NCBI GenBank assembly: GCA_002305575.1
Contig: DBPP01000020.1
Span: 12,029-48,155, forward strand
Length of the DNA stretch: 36,127 bases
Source of the DNA: Ruminococcaceae bacterium UBA1417
GTDB taxonomy: Bacteria > Bacillota > Clostridia > Oscillospirales > Acutalibacteraceae
Direction of reading: 5' to 3'
A program made the position numbers and the translations under genes. Below the pieces are notes generated by a model. That model was not told the DNA's origin. It did no database searches and saw only the letters and a list, made by a program, of their open reading frames with translations. Shown piece by piece: positions 25,531 to 33,479 of this stretch; position 1 is the first letter of the stretch; every line of letters starts with the position of its first letter.

Positions 25531-27105
25531 TTACGCCTGCTCAGCGAGCCATGCGTCGAGCTGTGCCTGCTTCTCTTCGATGATCACATCGATGCCGGCA
25601 TCCTTCAGCTCCTGGTTGAACTGCGGAAGGGTCTCTTCCGGATCCAGAGCGCCGCAGACAAGTGCCTTGTGGTACTTGTTGACAACGTTCGTGCAAGCCG
25701 CGATTTCGTTCGGGGTCTGCGTAGCGTCGAAGGAGAAGCCGAATGCAGCGGACTTCTGAGACTCGTTGTTGAAGTCACGGGTCGCATCCCAGTAATCATC
25801 CGGGAGGTCGAGGCCCCAGATGTCGCCGATAAACTGGTTCGGGCAGAGCCACGTGCCGGACTTTCTGTAGGTCGTGGTCGTAGCGTCGAGGCCTTCCGGA
25901 TAGTTGATACGATCCTGGCCGTTCGTGATGGTGCCTTCCTCAACAACCTCGTAGTGCGTGCCTTCCACACCATACATGTAGAGGTTCGCAACTTCCGGAT
26001 CCGTGTAGAGCGCGTTGAGGACCTTCATGGCCGCTTCCGGATGCTCGCAGGAGCCGGAGATGGACCACAGACCCATCGTAACGCGGTCGGTCGTTGCCAG
26101 AGCCGGAACCATGTTGTCGACAACGCCAATCTTGTTCTGGAGGTTCGCGTTGTTCTCCTCAGCATAGTACGGCTTGAGGTTCGTGAAGTAACCGAACGCC
26201 GTGCCAGCCTCGGTCAGCGTGGAAGCCGTCTCGGTCGTGTTGACAGCGTCCGCCTGGATCAGGCCTTCCTGCATCCAGTTGTACATCGTGGTAACAAGAT
26301 CCTTGTACTGATCGGTCTCATAGAGGTTGACAACGGTGGTGTCCTGCGCCATGTCGGGGAGAACGCCAAGGTTAATCATCTCGTCGCCCAGAGCATCCCA
26401 GCCCCAGTTACGGATGTTCTCACCAGCGGAAACAGCAACCGGCCAAACATTCTCGGTGTTTTCCTTCACTGTCTTCAGAACAGCTTCGAGATCCTCAAGC
26501 GTCTTGACCGAATCCATATCCAGGTTAAGCTCCTCCGCGAGGTCGAGGCGGTATACGAAGCCTTCGGACGCCGCAAGGTCACGGCCCTGCGTAAGGCCAT
26601 AGAGCTCGCCGTCGACACGGCCGCAGTTGATCATATCCCAACCGAGCTCTTCAATGATGCCCTGGCCGTATTCCTCGAGCAGGTCGTCGATCGGCATGAT
26701 CTGACCGGTCGTCGCGCAGGATGCATACGGAACCATGTAAACGGCGATGAGGTCAACGCCTTCGCCGGAGGACAGCATCAGGGTCGTCTGATCGGCATAG
26801 CTGCCGAACGGGAGGAACGTCAGGTTGACGTTGACGTTGAACTGCTCTTCGAGCAGCTCGTTCATCGCTTCCTCAACCTGCGTGATACCGCTTTCTTCCT
26901 TACCAGAAGCCATCGTCACGATGTCGAGGGTGACGAGTTCGGGTTCTCTGAGATCCACTTCGCCGGAATCTTCGCTGCCGGTGCTCGTATCACCGGAAGT
27001 CGTAGAATCAGAGGCGGACTCGCTCGTGTCCGTGCCGCCGGAGCAGGCGGCGAGCGAGAGGGCCAGCACTGCCACAAGAAGCATTGCCAGAATTCTCTTT
27101 GCCAT
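25531..27105 (-). CDS. Extracellular solute-binding lipoprotein (family 1, LplA/YtcQ-like)
   Basis: A 524-residue substrate-binding lipoprotein of a carbohydrate ABC importer. The signal peptide ends in the lipobox LAAC with Cys21 lipidated, followed by a Ser/Thr/Asp/Gly-rich tether of about 30 residues. The mature part has the two-lobed family 1 layout. The C-terminal region (AAFGFSFDATQTPNEIAA, then a helix ending QAQLDAWLAEQA) matches the DUF3502-type end often found on these proteins. The ATG at 27105 follows AAAGGAAG. It is the first gene of the transporter unit. The ligand is unknown; similar proteins bind oligosaccharides. Confidence 0.93.
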   Translation of the reverse strand: MAKRILAMLLVAVLALSLAACSGGTDTSESASDSTTSGDTSTGSEDSGEVDLREPELVTLDIVTMASGKEESGITQVEEAMNELLEEQFNVNVNLTFLPFGSYADQTTLMLSSGEGVDLIAVYMVPYASCATTGQIMPIDDLLEEYGQGIIEELGWDMINCGRVDGELYGLTQGRDLAASEGFVYRLDLAEELNLDMDSVKTLEDLEAVLKTVKENTENVWPVAVSAGENIRNWGWDALGDEMINLGVLPDMAQDTTVVNLYETDQYKDLVTTMYNWMQEGLIQADAVNTTETASTLTEAGTAFGYFTNLKPYYAEENNANLQNKIGVVDNMVPALATTDRVTMGLWSISGSCEHPEAAMKVLNALYTDPEVANLYMYGVEGTHYEVVEEGTITNGQDRINYPEGLDATTTTYRKSGTWLCPNQFIGDIWGLDLPDDYWDATRDFNNESQKSAAFGFSFDATQTPNEIAACTNVVNKYHKALVCGALDPEETLPQFNQELKDAGIDVIIEEKQAQLDAWLAEQA

Positions 27106-27174
27106 TGTCTTTACTTCCTTTCGTACTTTTCATTATTCTGCGGCTACACCGCAGTACATCTTTGGGACAATACA

Positions 27175-27188
27175 AGAATACCAGATTT
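27175..27188 (-). promoter_or_regulatory. Putative promoter and shared element upstream of the transporter operon
   Basis: On the minus strand, AAATCTGGTATT (27177-27188) includes a TGG-extended -10, TATTCT (27175-27180). There is no recognisable -35, as expected for a promoter that needs an activator. The identical 12-mer lies before the histidine kinase gene. The gene-free stretch 27106-27417 otherwise holds a small inverted repeat (CGATTT/AAATCG, about 27194-27212) and the response-regulator terminator. Confidence 0.5.
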
Positions 27189-27288
27189 TTATATCGATTT
27201 CTGTAAAAATCGTGACTTCGAATGTTTAAAAAATGACTTATTTGTGTCTGTTTTGCAAGTCTATATGCCTCCTCCTGCAAAAATTTAC

Positions 27289-27321
27289 AAAAAAGGAAGC
27301 GTCTTTTCAGGCGCTTCCTTT
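27289..27321 (-). terminator. Intrinsic terminator of the two-component system operon
   Basis: A 12-bp stem with one G-U pair (27292-27303 with 27310-27321, AAAGGAAGCG core) and a 6-nt loop, followed on the minus strand by six T residues. It separates the regulator genes from the transporter genes. Confidence 0.9.
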
Positions 27322-27417
27322 CCTTTGTGCAAGACGTCCTATCAATCTTTCAGCCATTCATGAATATTTCACAATTGCCGGCTGATTCTCCTTCCCAAAG
27401 CCACACAGAACCGACGC

Positions 27418-28197
27418 TCACAGTTTGCGCCGTCGCTTCGCCGTGCGGTATTCAAGCGGCGAAAGGCCGGTATATTTTTTAAAGACCTGGGAGAAATAGG
27501 AAAAATTGGAGTAACCTACCTTTGTGGCAATGATACTCACGGGAATGTTGGTATCCCCAAGCAGGGACTGCGCGGTGCGCATTTTTTCGGTGACGATGTA
27601 ATCGTTCAGAGAAGAACCCGTCTCGCGTTTAAAAAGCCGCGAAAGATACTCGGGATTCAGGTAGATCGCTTCGGCAATATCCGCGCGGCTCAAATCCTTG
27701 TCGAGGTTGCGGCGAATATAATCCATCGCCCGTTGCACGGGGGTCTGCTCTGTTTTCCCCTGCATTTTGCCGCTATTTTCCTCGCGATAATGCTCGTAGA
27801 CGTTGTAGCGCCTTTCGTTTTCCGCCTCACGCACCTTGCAGGCAGCGCGCTCTACCGCAGCCTCGATTTCCGCATACGGCGCCGGCTGCAGGATATAATC
27901 GAAGCTGCCCAGCTTCACCGCCTCCTGCGCGTACTCGAACTCCGCGTGTGCGCTCAGGAATATACACACCACGCCGGCAAAGCGCTCCTGTACCCAACGC
28001 AACAACGCAAACCCGTTCGTCGGCGGCATCTCGATGTCGCACAACAGGATATCGATGCGCTCGCGCTCAAAAATGCCCTGCGCCTCCTTAACGCTGTATG
28101 CGGTGAGCACAGCCTCGGCGCCAAGGCGCTCCCAGTTCACGCCGGATACCATGCTCTCAACCACTTCCGGCTGATCATCCACAATCAGAACCTTCAC
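27418..28197 (-). CDS. YesN-like response regulator with AraC-type DNA-binding domain
   Basis: A 259-residue two-domain regulator. The receiver domain (about residues 1-120) has the acidic pair in LIVDDQPEV and the phosphoacceptor Asp54 in LLCDIEMPPTNG. The C-terminal part (about 157-255) is an AraC/XylS double helix-turn-helix, with LSRADIAEAIYLNPEYLSRL for the first and the signature IATKVGYSNFSYFSQVFKKY for the second. Such YesN-type proteins activate nearby sugar-transport and glycan genes. The start is GTG at 28197, overlapping the kinase stop in GTGA, with AAGGAGGAAGG upstream; the two genes are translationally coupled. The likely target is the adjacent transporter promoter. Confidence 0.95.
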   Translation of the reverse strand: MKVLIVDDQPEVVESMVSGVNWERLGAEAVLTAYSVKEAQGIFERERIDILLCDIEMPPTNGFALLRWVQERFAGVVCIFLSAHAEFEYAQEAVKLGSFDYILQPAPYAEIEAAVERAACKVREAENERRYNVYEHYREENSGKMQGKTEQTPVQRAMDYIRRNLDKDLSRADIAEAIYLNPEYLSRLFKRETGSSLNDYIVTEKMRTAQSLLGDTNIPVSIIATKVGYSNFSYFSQVFKKYTGLSPLEYRTAKRRRKL

Positions 28198-29933
28198 GTG
28201 CCTTCCTCCTTTCCTTTCTCTTCCTGCAATATAGAGGGATCAATCGGAATCAAAACTTCCGAAACACTTCCGATATCCCGGTTAAAGAACGCATAGAGCA
28301 CGCCCTCGCCGTAAATCAATTCCATACGCTTTTTGATGTTGTTGATCCCCACATGATGCTGCGCATAAACGGGGCTGTCCGGGTCGTTGATCTCCTGAAT
28401 GACGCTTTCCGGGAAGCCGCCGCCGTTATCGGAAACCGTGAGATCTGCAAAGGTATCGTTGCCACTGCGCAGCACGGCTGCGGAAACGTCGATCTCAAGC
28501 GGGTGATCGGGGGAATAATCGTGCTTGACGGAATTCTCGACGAAGGTTTGCAGCGAAAGCGGCGGAATCATCATATTGAGCAGCCGCTCATCCGCTTCAA
28601 TGCGACAGACCGGCGCGTACTGTGAGGAATCGCCCTGCATTTCGATGTAGTTGCGGATATGATCCAGCTCCCGTGCAAGCGGCACCAGTTCCATACTATC
28701 TTGAAAAATATACCGGATGTGCTTGGAAACCGCCAGAATCATCTTCTGGATGCGGTCGTATTTGCCGGCCTGCGCCAGTGCATACAGGCTTTTCAGGCAA
28801 TTTAAAAAGAAATGCGGGCGAATCTGCAATTGCAGGTAGCGCAGCTCCGCCTTCTGCTTATCCAACTCTTTTTCGTACGATTCTATGCGCAGGTTCCGGA
28901 TCTGCACCATCATGGTGTTGAAGGTTTCGTTCATCTGGCAGAACTCGCGGATATTCGTCCGGCTGACCGCCTTGGCATCGAGCTTACCGGCGCGGATCTG
29001 CTCCATGGTGCTGCGGATCTCGTCGACCGGGCGCAGAATGAGGCGCGTAATAAACCAAAGGATCAGCGGAATGAGCACAAGCGCCAGAGCCGAGAGGATG
29101 AAAAACACGCTTTGCAGAGCATCCAACGAATCGAAATACCCCGATTCCCCCACAGCGAGCACCACGCGGCAGTCCGTGCCTTCGACGTCCCGCCCCACAA
29201 TCATGAATCGCCTGTCCTCACCGGAAAGAAAATAACGGCTGTAATCGCCGTCCAGATCGATGCTGTTTTGCTCAATAAAGCTCACCTGCGTCAGCGGCTG
29301 GTTGTCTGTGTCGGCAAACAGCGCCACGGCTTCCTGCTGCAGGTACAGTCGGGTTGTGTCGCCCAGCCGTTCAAGCGGCGCCATAGCCACAAGATACGTC
29401 CCCTGCCCGCCGAAGAACCGGAACAGATAGGAAACGCCGCCAATTTCCTTATGGCGCCATCCCATCGCATAAGAATACGCATTCGAAGCGACCGCTTCGC
29501 GCACGAACCCGCGGATCGCGGTTTTCTCCAGATAGGAAAATTCCCCGGTAAACACATCGCGTTCTGTTTGGCTCGGCACGCTGTAAATAAAAATCGCACC
29601 CAAATCCTCATAGGCCGGCATTGCGGTTTTGACCTGATTGAACAGGCTGTACGACGCCAGGTACGCATCCAATTGCTTGGCGCCGCTCGAAAGCGTGCGA
29701 AACTCGACGCTCGACACCATCATACCCGTGAGAAAATCGTCGGTTGCCGCCAAACCGTCTTCGATCCGCCCCGCGTGGTAGTTCATCGAGCGCAGGTTGG
29801 AATCGGCCAGCTTATCGTTAAAAACGCGAATAGAATAAAAGTTGCTGACAAAAAGCAACGCCATCAGCGGCACGGTCACGCAAAGAACCGCTGTCATCAG
29901 CTTACGCCGAAACGAAATCATCCTTTTCTCCAT
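28194..29933 (-). CDS. YesM-like sensor histidine kinase
   Basis: A 580-residue membrane sensor kinase. It has a first membrane span (LMTAVLCVTVPLMALLFV), an extracellular sensing domain of about 250 residues, a second span (SAVALVLIPLILWFITRLI-like region) and a HAMP linker (ILRPVDEIRSTMEQI). The His-kinase domain of the LytS/YesM type has His374 in QIRPHFFLN, where the usual form is QINPHFLFN. The ATPase domain has NSVKHDY and DNGGGFPESV. I chose ATG at 29933, with GGAG ten nt upstream; the open frame to 30137 lies across the promoter region and lacks family character. It probably senses an extracellular saccharide or the loaded binding protein and phosphorylates the coupled response regulator. 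Confidence 0.94.
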   Translation of the reverse strand: MEKRMISFRRKLMTAVLCVTVPLMALLFVSNFYSIRVFNDKLADSNLRSMNYHAGRIEDGLAATDDFLTGMMVSSVEFRTLSSGAKQLDAYLASYSLFNQVKTAMPAYEDLGAIFIYSVPSQTERDVFTGEFSYLEKTAIRGFVREAVASNAYSYAMGWRHKEIGGVSYLFRFFGGQGTYLVAMAPLERLGDTTRLYLQQEAVALFADTDNQPLTQVSFIEQNSIDLDGDYSRYFLSGEDRRFMIVGRDVEGTDCRVVLAVGESGYFDSLDALQSVFFILSALALVLIPLILWFITRLILRPVDEIRSTMEQIRAGKLDAKAVSRTNIREFCQMNETFNTMMVQIRNLRIESYEKELDKQKAELRYLQLQIRPHFFLNCLKSLYALAQAGKYDRIQKMILAVSKHIRYIFQDSMELVPLARELDHIRNYIEMQGDSSQYAPVCRIEADERLLNMMIPPLSLQTFVENSVKHDYSPDHPLEIDVSAAVLRSGNDTFADLTVSDNGGGFPESVIQEINDPDSPVYAQHHVGINNIKKRMELIYGEGVLYAFFNRDIGSVSEVLIPIDPSILQEEKGKEEGT

Positions 29934-30014
29934 CTTCGTGTATCTCCGCCCTTCGCCCGGCACTGTCGGATCTTGCGCACACATCCTGCGCACCGCTCTT
30001 TTCTGATATTTAAT

Positions 30015-30043
30015 ATAATACCAGATTTCACACCGCAACGCAA
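30015..30043 (-). promoter_or_regulatory. Promoter of the two-component system operon with shared element
   Basis: On the minus strand, -35 TTGCGT (30038-30043), 17-nt spacer, TGG-extended -10 TATTAT (30015-30020). The spacer end and -10 contain AAATCTGGTATT (30017-30028), identical to the element upstream of the transporter operon. Confidence 0.6.
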
Positions 30044-30062
30044 GGAAATCCGGGCAGAATCG

Positions 30063-30091
30063 TTGAAAAACGCGTCGCTTCATGGTATACT
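30063..30091 (+). promoter_or_regulatory. Promoter of the MORN/metallo-hydrolase unit
   Basis: -35 TTGAAA (30063-30068), exactly 17 nt, -10 TATACT (30086-30091) with TGG before it. It is divergent from the histidine kinase promoter, and the start codon lies 32 nt downstream. Confidence 0.75.
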
Positions 30092-30123
30092 GAAGTTGAT
30101 TTTTACCTTTAGGAGACTCTGTT

Positions 30124-31869
30124 ATGACCGAAACCAAGGCGAACTCTCTCAGCGTCAGCCTGCTGAACCGAAAAATATATGCGGTGTGCTACACAGGGCA
30201 AGACCCCATCGGCGCCTTTCACAGCGCGCTGTACAGTGCGCGGCAGCGTTTTTTTGAAACCGGCAAAGCCGTGCACGTGCGGGAGAACGGCATTTACGAC
30301 GGCGTTCCCGGCGAGGTGCGCGGCAAAATAAGCCGTCGCGGCTTTCGCTGGGTGAAAAAGGCCGGCAAGCATGTGCTGGAGACCGCTTTTGCGAATGGCG
30401 CCCAGCGCGGCATCGCGTTTTATGATCCGAACGGCGTGCTGCGGGCCCACATCTTTTTTGACCGCGAACAGCACTGGGTGCGCACCGAATATTTTGCCCC
30501 GGACGACAGCCAGCGGGCGAAGATCTGCTTCAAGCCGGACGATACGCGCGACGCCGTAATCCGGTTTGACTACAGCCGCTCGACCGGCAAAACCAAGGAA
30601 ACCCTGCTGTTTCCAGTGCCCTATGCGTACCAGACGGCCGAGCAAAGCCTGCAGAACGCGCGCTGCGGCGGCGACACCTTTCTGTTGGTATCCACCGACA
30701 CCGGAGAATTTGCCTACTGCCCGCGCGAGGAACAGCAGCGGCGCATCCGCTTTATGAAGGACAGCCGCAACGCCTCCGTGATGCTCTCGATGGGCTGGGA
30801 GATTAAGGATGGCGACATCACCGCGCCGGACGCGCTGGAAAGCGCTGAATCGGAATACAGGTTTGCCGGCCTCGAAGATATGGTGCAGATCGCACCGGCA
30901 CCCGAAACGACAGTTGAGCCCGAAGCGACAGCTGAACCGGAAACAACAGTTGAGTCCGAAACGACGGCTGAACCGGAAACGACAGTTGAGCCGGAGACGA
31001 AAGCTGAGCCCGAAGCGGCAGCTGAGCCGGAAACGACAGTTGAGCCGAAGACGAAAGCTGAGCCCGAAACGGCAGCTAAACCGGAGACAGCAGTTGAGCC
31101 GGAGACGGCAGCCGAGTCCGAAAGTGAAGCCGCTTCGGCGGCGCTCGCCGTTCTCGGTCTTTCTGCGCAGGAGGCTTCCCGTATGCGCGATGCACTGGAC
31201 CGCCTGCTTGAGCAGGATGCACAGCAATCCGAAGCGACTTCCGCCGCCTGTACACTGATTCGCGACGGTGCGGCCGTGCACTTCACGGGGAGTCTGGAAA
31301 AAGGGCTGCGCACAGGCTTTGGACGCACCGAAACGCCGGAGGGCGTCACGCTTTATGAGGGCGAATACAAGGACGACAAGCGCGAAGGCTTTGGCGCACA
31401 GCACTACCGCAGCGGCGCCATATCCTATGTCGGCGATTTCAAAAACGACAGGCGCGAGGGCTTCGGCGTCTCGTTCCGCGAAAAGGACCACGCACTGCAT
31501 GTCTCCCGCTGGTCGGACGGTAAGCCGGAACGCTACGCCGCACTGTTTGCGCCGGACGGCACACTGCGCTTTGCCGGAAAAATCCTCGACGGCCAGAAGC
31601 AGGGTGCCGGCGTCTCGATCGACACGACAAACGACACGGTCTTTGTCGCCAAATACCGGGACAACACGCCGACCGGCGAAGGGGCGCTGTTTGCCGGAGA
31701 CGGCACGCTGCTCTACACGGGCGGCTGGAAGGACGGCAAGCGCAACGGCCACGGCGTGGAATTCGACGGTCACGGCGACATTGTCTACGCCGGCGAGTGG
31801 AAAGACGACGCTTACCTGAACGGCATTCTTTACAAAAAGGTGCAGGGACCGGACGATGGACAGAATTGA
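30124..31869 (+). CDS. MORN-repeat protein with a hexapeptide-repeat linker
   Basis: A 581-residue protein without signal peptide or membrane span. The N-terminal part (about 1-255) contains strand-rich, MORN-like runs (AFANGAQRGIAFYDPNGVLRA) but I recognise no named domain. Residues 263-334 are twelve hexapeptides of the type T(V/A)EPET, acidic and probably extended or helical. A helical stretch follows (about 335-385). The C-terminal part (about 388-575) holds MORN repeats, such as YEGEYKDDKREGFG and YVGDFKNDRREGFG, later YTGGWKDGKRNGHG and YAGEWKDD. MORN repeats form extended beta-meanders used in protein or lipid contacts. The ATG at 30124 has AGGAGA eight nt upstream. The next gene overlaps its end by 14 nt, so the two products probably work together. 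Function unknown. Confidence 0.85.
   Translation: MTETKANSLSVSLLNRKIYAVCYTGQDPIGAFHSALYSARQRFFETGKAVHVRENGIYDGVPGEVRGKISRRGFRWVKKAGKHVLETAFANGAQRGIAFYDPNGVLRAHIFFDREQHWVRTEYFAPDDSQRAKICFKPDDTRDAVIRFDYSRSTGKTKETLLFPVPYAYQTAEQSLQNARCGGDTFLLVSTDTGEFAYCPREEQQRRIRFMKDSRNASVMLSMGWEIKDGDITAPDALESAESEYRFAGLEDMVQIAPAPETTVEPEATAEPETTVESETTAEPETTVEPETKAEPEAAAEPETTVEPKTKAEPETAAKPETAVEPETAAESESEAASAALAVLGLSAQEASRMRDALDRLLEQDAQQSEATSAACTLIRDGAAVHFTGSLEKGLRTGFGRTETPEGVTLYEGEYKDDKREGFGAQHYRSGAISYVGDFKNDRREGFGVSFREKDHALHVSRWSDGKPERYAALFAPDGTLRFAGKILDGQKQGAGVSIDTTNDTVFVAKYRDNTPTGEGALFAGDGTLLYTGGWKDGKRNGHGVEFDGHGDIVYAGEWKDDAYLNGILYKKVQGPDDGQN
30910..31125 (+). repeat. 12-copy 18-bp tandem repeat coding for a Thr-Val-Glu-Pro-Glu-Thr linker
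   Basis: Twelve consecutive 18-bp units coding for TVEPEA, TAEPET, TVESET, TAEPET, TVEPET, KAEPEA, AAEPET, TVEPKT, KAEPET, AAKPET, AVEPET and AAESES. The alternation of V and A units suggests an older 36-bp duplication step. It stays in frame and can change length by slippage without breaking the gene. Confidence 0.9.
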
Positions 31870-33151
31870 GCTGCACGACGTGGAGTACGGCGACTGCACG
31901 GTATTCGTGGGACGAAACCGCTCGATTCTGATGGTGGACTGCGGCTCTGTCAGCCGGTACACTCGACAAGACGAAACCGAGATTGACCGTCGGTTTGCAG
32001 CGATTTTTGACCGCTACGCGCCGGCAAGCCAGCGGCAGTTCCTTCTGACGCACGTCCACCGCGATCACATGAACGGCTTTTTGAAAAAGCTGAAGCAGGA
32101 CCCGGATTATTTTGACCGCATTTATATCCCCGCGCTACCGGCCGGGCCGCACGGCGCTAATCCCGTTCTGGAATTCGCCGTATTTTCCCACTTTTTCTCC
32201 GTACCGCAAAGCGATTTTGCACGCGTCAACACCGCCTGCCTGCGTCTTTTCCCCCTGCTCGACGAAACCGTCGGCGCCGAGCGCATTTTCACGCTGCGCG
32301 CCGGCGACGTGTTTTCCTTCGACGGCGATTTCTACGCGGTGCTCTCTCCGGAACCCGCGAATTTCCCCTTCGACCCACTGCTCGCCGAGGCGGCGGAGAA
32401 GATGAACGTCTGCCTGGCCTCCCCGTATCACACCGGATGCGAGGCGGCGTTTTTGCGCGTCAAAACGGAATTCCTCCGCATTTTGGAACGCTGTGAGCGG
32501 GCTTTTGCGCCATCCGACCGCGAAACGCCCGGGCGCAGGCGCATCCTGCTGGACACGCTCGCCGATCTCTGGGCACAACTGGAAGCGATGCGCGCAGACA
32601 TCGCGCATTCGCCGGCGGCGCCCGACATCCGCGAAATTCTGGACCACCCGGTACTGCGCACGCTTTACGCCGAAACGCTCAACGACCTGTCGCTTGTCTT
32701 CCACAACGTGCGTGTGCGCGGACCCGGCAATGCGGATGTGCTGATGACCGGCGACGTTTCGGATGCGGTCCTCACGCGCCTTTCGCCGAAGCTTTACGAC
32801 GGTTACTACGCTGTGAAGGCACCACACCACGGCACCGAGAGCCATTACGCATCCGTGCTGGGCGACCTTGCGATCGCGCATCTGCTGATTTCCAACGGCG
32901 ATTATCACGCCGGAGGGGAAATCTCCGCGCGCTATGCCGATATGGAATGCATCAAGCACTGCACCAATTCCGGCGCGTGCGCCTGGTTCCGCACGGCTGG
33001 AAGTTGCTGCAACCGGCTTCTGCGCTGCTACGAGCAGCCGGACGCCAGCCGGTTGACGCTGCGCTGCGCCGCTTCTGCCGGCAATCGCCGCACGCCCTGC
33101 AACATCTATGTATTCAGCCACAACGGCACAAGGGGTTGCCATTGCGACTGA
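31856..33151 (+). CDS. ComEC/Rec2-like metallo-beta-lactamase-fold hydrolase
   Basis: A 431-residue soluble protein with the metallo-beta-lactamase fold. The metal site is visible as THVHRDH (His66, His68, Asp70, His71), with Asp28 in LMVDCG, Asp300 in VLMTGDV and His324/His325 in KAPHHGTESHY. The GD and PHHG motifs resemble the soluble hydrolase domain of ComEC proteins, but there is no membrane or competence domain. The region between about residues 150 and 270 is an unrecognised, partly helical insertion. The last 60 residues are Cys-rich (nine Cys), unlike the typical family. The start overlaps the MORN gene by 14 nt. Substrate is unknown; a nuclease or phosphoesterase activity would be a reasonable guess only. 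Confidence 0.82.
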   Translation: MDRIELHDVEYGDCTVFVGRNRSILMVDCGSVSRYTRQDETEIDRRFAAIFDRYAPASQRQFLLTHVHRDHMNGFLKKLKQDPDYFDRIYIPALPAGPHGANPVLEFAVFSHFFSVPQSDFARVNTACLRLFPLLDETVGAERIFTLRAGDVFSFDGDFYAVLSPEPANFPFDPLLAEAAEKMNVCLASPYHTGCEAAFLRVKTEFLRILERCERAFAPSDRETPGRRRILLDTLADLWAQLEAMRADIAHSPAAPDIREILDHPVLRTLYAETLNDLSLVFHNVRVRGPGNADVLMTGDVSDAVLTRLSPKLYDGYYAVKAPHHGTESHYASVLGDLAIAHLLISNGDYHAGGEISARYADMECIKHCTNSGACAWFRTAGSCCNRLLRCYEQPDASRLTLRCAASAGNRRTPCNIYVFSHNGTRGCHCD

Positions 33152-33167
33152 CCGTATCCCGCGCCGT

Positions 33168-33368
33168 TTACCGCAGCATGTTCTCCACACCATCGATCAG
33201 CTGACCGACGGTGTGCACGGCCTTGGCGGTGCTGCGGCGCATTTCCTTGGAGCGCGCCTTGGCGGATTTCTTGCCGTTCATCATTTTGGACGATACGGCG
33301 GCAACGGCTGCGCCCGCGGCGATGCCCAGCCCGATGCCCTTGGCAATATTCATGCTTTGCTTATACAC
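33168..33368 (-). CDS. Small glycine/alanine-rich conserved-looking protein
   Basis: A 66-residue basic protein: a hydrophobic Gly/Ala-rich N-terminal segment (IAKGIGLGIAAGAAVAAVSS) that could be a membrane anchor, a Lys/Arg-rich middle, and an amphipathic C-terminal helix (AKAVHTVGQLIDGVENML). It recalls YtxH-like small envelope or stress proteins, but I cannot assign it. I chose GTG at 33368 because GGAGG (33378-33382) lies 9 nt upstream; ATG at 33353 (start MNIAKG) and an upstream in-frame start at 33425 are alternatives. It is convergent with the metallo-hydrolase gene with only 16 nt between their stops and no clear terminator. Confidence 0.6.
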   Translation of the reverse strand: MYKQSMNIAKGIGLGIAAGAAVAAVSSKMMNGKKSAKARSKEMRRSTAKAVHTVGQLIDGVENMLR

Positions 33369-33479
33369 GGTATCCAACCTCCAGATCCATATTGCGGCTT
33401 TTATGACAAACAGAAGAGCCGTCATGGTTTAGTTTCCCCCTTTTTTCGAAAACATACATGCAGAAAGGTCCTGTTTCCC

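Noticed and set aside
30910..31125. Tandem repeats that could be taken for a CRISPR array.
   Set aside because: The units are directly joined without spacers and code in frame for a repetitive linker.
30109..31962. A 617-codon minus-strand frame opposite the MORN gene with a repeated Cys/Arg/Phe pattern.
   Set aside because: The repeat is only the complement of the hexapeptide array; the plus-strand gene has the promoter, the ribosome-binding site and real MORN motifs.
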